A stretch of 5,602 nt of DNA from Acidobacteriaceae bacterium (lineage in GTDB: Bacteria > Acidobacteriota > Terriglobia > Terriglobales > Acidobacteriaceae): contig JASHUH010000576.1 of assembly GCA_030040115.1 (NCBI GenBank), positions 1-5,602 on the forward strand, read 5' to 3'. Both the position numbers and the translations under genes were made by a program. A model generated the notes under the pieces. That model was not told the DNA's origin, made no database searches, and saw nothing but the letters and a program-made list of their open reading frames with translations. Shown in pieces: positions 5,266 to 5,602 of this stretch. The first letter of the stretch is position 1, and every line of letters begins with the position of its first letter.

Positions 5266-5333
5266 GTTATGCGCCGCCAGCGCAAAGGGCCGGCTTTACC
5301 GGCCAGGCCTAAAAGGCTCGTGACAGACATAAC
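5266..5333 (+). ncRNA. Candidate structured leader RNA of pilin copy 3
   Basis: A closing stem GTTATG (5266-5271) / CATAAC (5328-5333) encloses two further hairpins. One is GGCCGG (5288-5293) / CCGGCC (5299-5304), with a 5-nt loop. The other is GCCT (5307-5310) / AGGC (5314-5317), with a 3-nt loop. This is a compact multi-branch fold filling most of the 125-nt spacer between copies 2 and 3. It resembles a cis-regulatory RNA in layout but matches no riboswitch class that I can confirm. It could equally be a mix of an end-of-transcript hairpin and chance pairing. Confidence 0.35.
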
Positions 5334-5373
5334 CCAGGCTTTCCTCCCCCCAAAAACCATAAAGGGAGATTCC

Positions 5374-5559
5374 ATGCCTAACACTTTGCTGAAGCTGTAC
5401 GTGAAATCCCAGAACCTGCTCCACGGTGACGAAGGTCAAGATCTGGTTGAATATGCTCTGTTGATCTGCCTGATTTCTCTGGCTGCCATCACCAGCGCAT
5501 CCACTCTTGCCGGCGCCATCGTCCAGGTCTTCACCAATATCAGCACCTCGCTCGCGTAG
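5374..5559 (+). CDS. flp: Flp type IVb prepilin, copy 3
   Basis: This is a 61-residue Flp prepilin. The leader ends DEG, cleavage is predicted after Gly21, and the mature 40 residues begin QDLVEYALL. The protein is nearly the same as copy 1, with seven changes: N2P, M4T, N7K, E19D, T50V, G51Q and K55N. Only the last three are in the mature subunit, near its C-terminal end. The ATG at 5374 follows AAAGGGAGA (5361-5369), the strongest ribosome site of the three, and gives the shared 61-residue length; the frame is open further upstream to 5269. CTCCC at 5344-5348 can pair with the GGGAG of the ribosome site, so translation might be modulated. It is the last pilin gene in view. Confidence 0.92.
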   Translation: MPNTLLKLYVKSQNLLHGDEGQDLVEYALLICLISLAAITSASTLAGAIVQVFTNISTSLA

Positions 5560-5582
5560 TTGCGTGCAAGGCGCACACCACT

Positions 5583-5602
5583 CCCCGGCAATTCCGTCGG
5601 GG
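5583..5602 (+). terminator. Hairpin after the pilin array, cut by the window edge
   Basis: CCCCGGC (5583-5589) pairs with GTCGGGG (5596-5602) over 7 bp including one G-U pair, around a 6-nt loop. It begins 24 nt after the last pilin stop, a typical terminator position. Whether a T-run follows is outside the window. Confidence 0.5.

Noticed and set aside
5276..5317. Class I c-di-GMP (GEMM) riboswitch before pilin copy 3
   Set aside because: GCGCAAAG and GGCCTAAA resemble parts of GEMM, but the first GGCAAA hairpin arm and the 3' tetraloop receptor region are missing, and the stem arrangement differs.
1..5602. CRISPR array, insertion sequence, tRNA or rRNA
   Set aside because: No regularly spaced repeats, transposase motifs, terminal inverted repeats or tRNA/rRNA-like segments were seen on either strand.

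Overview
The window looks like bacterial chromosome with moderately high GC content. Its protein families are those of a tad (tight adherence / Flp type IVb pilus) locus. The Flp pilins carry a QDL(V/I)EY motif after the cleavage-site glycine, and CpaC has the architecture pilus-N domain, BON domain, secretin. Together with a DUF192 gene in the cpaBC operon, these features remind me most of Acidobacteriota. That assignment is from memory of such loci, not from a search, and is only moderately confident.

Layout. (1) Positions 1-145: leader region with an 18-bp palindrome and a perfect hairpin; no convincing gene. (2) Positions 146-3023, plus strand: a tight operon of cpaB (periplasmic/inner-membrane assembly protein), cpaC (outer-membrane secretin, TTG start) and a DUF192 gene, with gaps of 9-10 nt. 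(3) Positions 3024-3187: convergent intergenic region with three hairpins or palindromes. (4) Positions 3188-4378, minus strand: a polytopic GT87/DUF2029-type membrane glycosyltransferase. (5) Positions 4379-4638: divergent regulatory region. It contains a 21-bp-phased direct repeat with dyads, a perfect match to the IHF consensus, and a GG-N10-GC sigma-54 promoter, followed by a short leader with a hairpin. (6) Positions 4639-5559, plus strand: three tandem Flp prepilin genes, each exactly 61 codons, separated by 238 and 125 nt of structured spacer RNA. A hairpin at the right edge may be the terminator.

How the parts fit. The three Flp prepilins would be cleaved after Gly21 by a prepilin peptidase to 40-residue subunits, assembled at the inner membrane, and passed through the CpaC secretin with help from CpaB. 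The peptidase, the ATPase (CpaF/TadA), the platform proteins (TadB/TadC) and the minor pilins (TadE/F) are not in this window. The most notable signal is the enhancer - IHF - sigma-54 promoter order in front of the pilin array. It implies that pilin production is switched by a sigma-54 activator separately from the cpaBC operon. The second is the pilin array itself: nearly identical outer copies around a divergent middle copy, with structured spacers that could set expression ratios.
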